Positions 59,494 through 64,000 of a stretch of 64,000 bases of DNA are shown here, piece after piece. Made by a program: the position numbers and the translations under genes. Under the pieces are notes generated by a model that saw nothing but the letters and a program-made list of their open reading frames with translations, searched no databases and was not told the origin of the DNA. Positions within the stretch are counted from its first letter, which is position 1; each line of letters starts with the position of its first letter. The stretch comes from Dipteris shenzhenensis (taxonomy: Eukaryota > Polypodiophyta > Polypodiopsida > Gleicheniales). Location of the stretch: the NCBI GenBank assembly GCA_047967505.1, contig CM106540.1, one strand, 5' to 3'.

Positions 59494-60330
59494 TTTGGCG
59501 ATCCTTCTGGGGAGGGATAGGAGGAATAGAAGTCAATAGTGTTGAATGGGTTGTGAGTCGTGGTTATTGAGTGGAATGAGCTTAGCAATCCTAAGATTGA
59601 GTACATGGTCATTGAGAGATTCATGTTGTCAACAAGTAATGAACTAAGCAGTTACTTGGCATCGCTACGTACTATAAGAAGTTTCACGGAGTGATTATGG
59701 ATGACTGGAATAGGTTGCGGACATGTTTGAGGTCTAGGAAGTGGACAACCGAGAGTATTCAGGAAGCAATCTGGCTAATTTGTGACTTAGCCAATGTATG
59801 GCACACACTTGGAAAGAAGACATCGATACGTAGTTAGACAAGAAGACTATCTAAATCTTGCGATGCGAGCTGGAGTAGTTTTAGAAACCTGACATGGGAT
59901 TCCAAAGGAGACTAGCAAAGCATTCAAGCACCCAATAGGAGCGACTTGCATGAGATGAGAGACTCTGACCTCACTATCACAGGGGTGGAAGTTGACTACT
60001 ATGCAGAGGAAAAAGGAAGAACTGTTGGGAATAGACTGAGACGTTGTAGAAGATGAGCCACTGAAGGGCCATCACATCAAGTGGACGAGGACTTCTCATC
60101 TATTTAGAGCTTGGAACTAGAGTAGCTAGCGGTGTCTTTTGCAAGCCAACATAATGTAAATGAACTAAAGAGAGATTGTCTCGATTGGCAGCATTTCTAG
60201 ATAGGAATCATCAAGCAAATCATGATCAAAGGTGGCCACTACGGGAGATGGTCAAAGAGCAATTTCGAAAGAAGATCAGCGAGCTTCAGATAGAGAAAGA
60301 CTCCGAATATTTGAAGTTGATGTATGAAAG
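59494..60330 (+). mobile_element. Primer-site-like sequence and Gypsy leader, copy 2
   Basis: TTTGGCGATCC at 59494-59504 is followed by CTGGGGAGG. The leader then shares blocks with 20.40-21.06 kb: CAGTTACTTGGCATCG with TACTATAAGAAGTTTCA, a block with CCAAAGGAG, GCGACTTGCATGAG and GTTGACTACTATGC. No intact ORF. Confidence 0.55.
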
Positions 60331-60499
60331 TTGAGGCAGTTTAGTCGAGTTCCTCTACAAACTAAGCAGATGGGGGCTCGGGATGCGGATGAGCTGCATG
60401 GCACTCTTGAGGCTGTACCTATTGAACATTCTCGCAGATGGCATAGTGCATTGGGATGGTGATTGCTATGTACATTAACAGCCTTTTCCCACATCTTGA

Positions 60500-60990
60500 T
60501 CTCTCCTAAGTAAGCATCTATCTACACTATGGTCATTTGTGATATCATGCTCTGTATGTGAATGCCGGTATTTCACACATGCTAATGCAATAGCTAGCAA
60601 TGCTTACATCTACGTGACAATTCTCTCACAACAATGACTACTTTCCAACCATATGACACAACTATTTAAAAGATTTAAAGCATCTGATCACATTACAGAC
60701 AGTCTTAAATATCCGAACTCAACTCATGTATCATCAAACAAGGTACATGCGAAACTAGCAATTGATTTGCAATTCCATGGTCCAAATCATTGTCACATTA
60801 CATTGGCATAGTTGCACATGTTAAACATTCACTTATTTACATCTTCAGGTTCTGCACGAGGTACTCTACTTTCTGAGCATCTATCCACACTATGATCATT
60901 CATGACATCATGCTTTGTATGCAAATGTCAGTATTTCACACACACTAGTGCAGTAGGCAACAATACCTACATGTGCACTTATCATGATTC
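60500..60990. repeat. Pair of about 115-bp direct repeats, 372 bp apart
   Basis: Unit 1 at about 60508-60620 and unit 2 at about 60880-60990 share GCATCTATC, CACTATG, CATCATGCT, TGTATG, GTATTTCACACA and AATGC. The spacer has no gene. Confidence 0.75.
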
Positions 60991-62285
60991 TTTATCTGGA
61001 TCTTTGGAGTTAAAAAAACCTAGCTAGGTTAGACATACTTAATATAAGTTTAGACATACAAAACATAGCTAGCATAAGTTCAACTAATTATTATGAAGAG
61101 AATGTATTACAAACTACACATAAATGCATGGTATAGTATGCCACAAATTTCATCTTACTAGTAACTAAACAAGTGTGGTTTGTAACATTCTCTCGCGTGT
61201 AATTTGCGGGTTGATACTAGCTGGCAATTGGGAGCTACATAACCGGCTAAGCTTTCAAAGGGTTGTTATCAGCACAGTAGCAGCTTGGCAAATGCGAGCC
61301 ACAATTGGCCCAAGTCAAGTATTTCTCTTTTCCTACTAATAAGTACCTATAAACTATAATATATTATTTAATATTTTACATCCATCTATGAGTAGTTACT
61401 GGTTGGCATATGCAAACCCCCCAATAGCACGTGTGACATATATATTTTGTATCGATATGCAAGAAATTACGAGTTGGCATACACAGACTCCCCACTAAGA
61501 CACCTTCTTTCAAAACCATCTACCTTTTTTACTATTTTTGTAAAGTATAAAGCTAATGACCTAAAAATATGATTTTTTAACAAGTTTATAAATTCTAAAA
61601 ACTTTATGATTTGTGGCTACCAGAAGCATCTTCTTTTCTCACTAATTTTTAAAGACTACATAGTTGATTCCTACTAAAAACATGCTTCTTTTTAATTTTT
61701 TCATGAAAGTAACTTCAAATTTCTTACAAAAAAAATGTTTTTCTTTATGAAAACAATCCTTTCAAATCTCAAATGATAAACTATAAACTAAGAGCTTTGC
61801 ATTTATCCATTTTGCATCCTAGTGTGGGTAGATATCAGCCAACCTAAGCGAGCTAATCACCAACACTAGACACTTTTTAAAAGGATACAAAAACTTGCAA
61901 ATTTGTTGGAATCTTTTTTTAATATCATTTTTGCTTGTCCTTCATTGTTTTTTTAAAGACCCCAAGCAGAGCTAGATTCTCGAGAATGCAAATAGTATGA
62001 GGTGGGTGCACAATATATATGAGATATTGTACCATGCGGTATATTAACAATATCGCATGGTAGTTAAGCTACCCTGCATGGTATCTAAACTTTACTGTAC
62101 AATAGATGTAATATCGCACGGTATGAAGAAATATCATGTAGTACCTTCACTTTCTTCGTTTCACCACATGGTAACCTGCTGCAACCAATGCCAGTTAAAA
62201 AATGTGACTAGACCAATTTAAATCGCTCCACGGAGCCCCCAAAAAAGCTTCCGATTTAAAACACCCATTTTAAATCCCTCCCAGG
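60991..62285. other. AT-rich intergenic DNA; no gene seen
   Basis: It contains a cluster of related short words around CATGGTA/CACGGTA at 62010-62180. No coding motif was found. Confidence 0.5.
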
Positions 62286-62287
62286 TC

Positions 62288-62650
62288 CCTGTGGTTTCCT
62301 CAAGTCAATATGAGTACATCCAGTGATGATCAACCACACTCGCATAGACTTATCATTAGGTAAAATTGACAACTGATTGATGAGATCTCGCATTTGTAAA
62401 ATAAACTCTTGAATGTATTCCCCCTTATTTTGTTTTAACTTGCTTAATTGAGTTCGAACATCTTCCTTATTGATCTCTTGTCAGAACCTTTGTAAAAAGG
62501 TTTCAAACATAGTATCCCAATCAGCAAAGTATCCAATGGGAATTTGATTAAGCCACCTTTGTGCACCCTTAATCAGAGTACAAGGGAAGTAGTCCATGTA
62601 CTCTGCATCTGTAGTGGCAACATTAATATGATAGACTCACAAAAATCTCT
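62288..62650 (-). pseudogene. Gypsy gag fragment on the minus strand
   Basis: The minus strand encodes, with frameshifts, MDYFPCTLIKGAQRWLNQ, then ETFLQRF, QEINKEDVRTQLSKLKQNKG and LRDLINQL-like segments. This is the same gag domain as at 21.93-22.29 kb, but in the opposite orientation. No knuckle or protease accompanies it. Confidence 0.8.
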
Positions 62651-63140
62651 GTAAATGGCTGTATGGGACTTCATCATCCGTACCCTTGTAATTCTAAAAC
62701 TTCACCTTGGTGGTTTGAGGCTGTAAGCCTTTCTACTCGCTTGTCTAGGTTCTGCTACTCCCCATGCCTATGTCCATAGGTAGATTACCATGTCTATAAC
62801 CATCCAATCATGTCGAGAGGGGGCAAGATGATTAGATGGCTACTCTGTCTTGAGGTCTAGCACACTTACAGAATGTTGGTAGAATAATGCTGACTAAAAT
62901 TATTTTTTTGATGCAAGATGTATCGTCAAATAAATTTGAACAAGGAAAGACAAATAAATTTGAATATATTGAGAAACAAAATTTGTTCTTATGAAACCTT
63001 TGCACATTAACTAATTTGTTGGTATGTGTATATAGACAAGAACACATCTCCAGAGAAACAAGGGCAAAACCCTACAAAAGCATGTGATTATGTTATGCTC
63101 CTAAGTGTCACAAAGTGAAGATGTAACATTTGCCACTAAG
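62651..63140. other. No recognisable gene
   Basis: AT-rich DNA between a gag fragment and the hAT remnant. Confidence 0.5.
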
Positions 63141-63145
63141 AATAC

Positions 63146-64000
63146 ATGGGTTTAGGTACCCGAATACGCAAACACTTCCTAGGGGATCCTCAAATAATAG
63201 ATTGGAAAGTGCAGAGGGTAGGGAGTGGAAGAGTGGTAGCCATTTTGGCTGGTGAAACATTTACAATTGCAAACACAATTGTGAATGACATAGTCGCATG
63301 CCACCAGTCTCAACTTGTAATTAAAGAAAGTACCATGGGTCTTAGATCCCCAAGTGAGCAGTCAGTGGCAGCGACTATGGAAAGTTGCCCACAAAGTGCA
63401 ACCACATAGTAGTGGCACAAGGTCCCTTGCACAATCGGCAAGTTGCTCAAATGTGCATATAGGAAGAGGACAATGCAATAATGTGCCTCGTTTGAATGTG
63501 CACGCACGTGTGCAACAACAATCCTTGGAAGCTTCCTTCAAAGCACAATGTCATGGTTGTGATGTTCAAAGGCAAGGCCTTCCATCAATCGATTGATATG
63601 AGCGATGAGGCCAAGACAGGAGAATTTATTATCAAGAAGCTAAGTAGTTGTAGTGAAGATATTGGTCTCAACAAAGTTATTCAACTGATTATTGATAATG
63701 CTAAGAATTGTCAAAAGGCTGGAACTTGATTTATAAATCAGAGATATTGGTGTATTTGGGCATTGCCATATTCATGCCACTACATAGTTCTTGTCTTGGA
63801 GAATTGGTACAAAACACTTGTGATACAATTCTTCAAAGTTGTTGTGGATGAGGCTAGAAAATTTATGTTAAATACTTAAATACTTAACCACGAGCGATTA
63901 CTTTGGTATATTCAAGAATCACCAACTTGCAAATCACCACTAGAGCTTCTGAAGCTAGGTGAAACATGTTTTGGCACAAACTATATAATGATGGAGCGGT
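63146..64000 (+). pseudogene. hAT-type (DUF659) transposase remnant, cut by the window edge
   Basis: The start (63146) has a GTRIRKHFLG segment like the end of the BED zinc finger used by hAT transposases. From about 63560 the frame gives VMFKGKAFHQSIDMSDEAKT, a GEFI block, and VIQLIIDNAKNCQKAG (63670-63720), the conserved core of DUF659 with its catalytic-region Asp (TDNA/IDNA). After a stop, other frames continue with VVDEARKF (63840) and an ELLKLGETCFGTNYIMMER block (63940-64000), which matches the R-P-x-T-R-F-x-T-N segment of the family. Frameshifts and stops show decay. The C-terminal dimerisation domain would lie beyond the window. Confidence 0.8.

Overview
This window reads as nuclear DNA of a land plant with a large, repeat-rich genome. 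The evidence is plant-type GT-AG introns, a plastid-type 5'-adenylylsulfate (APS) reductase with a transit peptide, a plant RING-variant membrane ligase, plant Copia and Gypsy retrotransposons (one Copia element has the initiator-tRNA-Met primer site usual in plants), and many CT/GA and GT microsatellites. The 2.1-kb and 4.2-kb introns and the endonuclease-bearing rolling-circle element suggest a fern, gymnosperm or other non-flowering lineage, but the species cannot be fixed from sequence alone.

Only two host genes are well supported, both on the minus strand. The first (about 10.36-13.88 kb, probably with a 5' exon near 15.1-15.4 kb) encodes a C4HC3 RING-variant, MARCH-like protein with three membrane segments. 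The second (39.57-46.37 kb) is a nine-exon APS reductase gene. All of its splice junctions can be placed by eye; together they give 467 residues with transit peptide, reductase domain and C-terminal thioredoxin-like domain. A 95-bp tandem duplication spans one of its intron/exon borders.

The rest is mostly transposon debris. From left to right: small two-copy tandem duplications and a coiled-coil remnant (0-3 kb); a Gypsy integrase remnant (4.3-5.4 kb); a Gypsy gag-protease-RT remnant with an internal minisatellite-like insert (6.5-8.8 kb); the RING gene (10-15.6 kb); microsatellite and AT-rich DNA (15.7-19.8 kb); LTR, leader and gag-protease of further Gypsy elements (19.9-28.2 kb); a nearly complete but inactivated Copia element with LTRs (29.2-34.5 kb), followed by a tandem and then inverted array of its LTR that forms a long palindrome (to 35.5 kb); a Gypsy RT remnant (36.1-37.9 kb); and the APS reductase gene (39.6-46.4 kb).

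From about 47.9 to 57.1 kb lies the most unusual object: a decayed rolling-circle element of Helitron/Helentron type. It has a candidate promoter and exons, an OB-fold-like ORF, a Myb/SANT-like ORF, a Rep region with HUH and Y2 motifs, a PIF1-type helicase, and a C-terminal endonuclease/exonuclease/phosphatase domain. After it come a LINE reverse-transcriptase remnant on the minus strand (57.6-59.15 kb), a second copy of the Gypsy LTR/leader family (59.2-60.3 kb), a reverse-strand Gypsy gag fragment (62.3-62.65 kb) and a hAT/DUF659 transposase remnant at the right edge.
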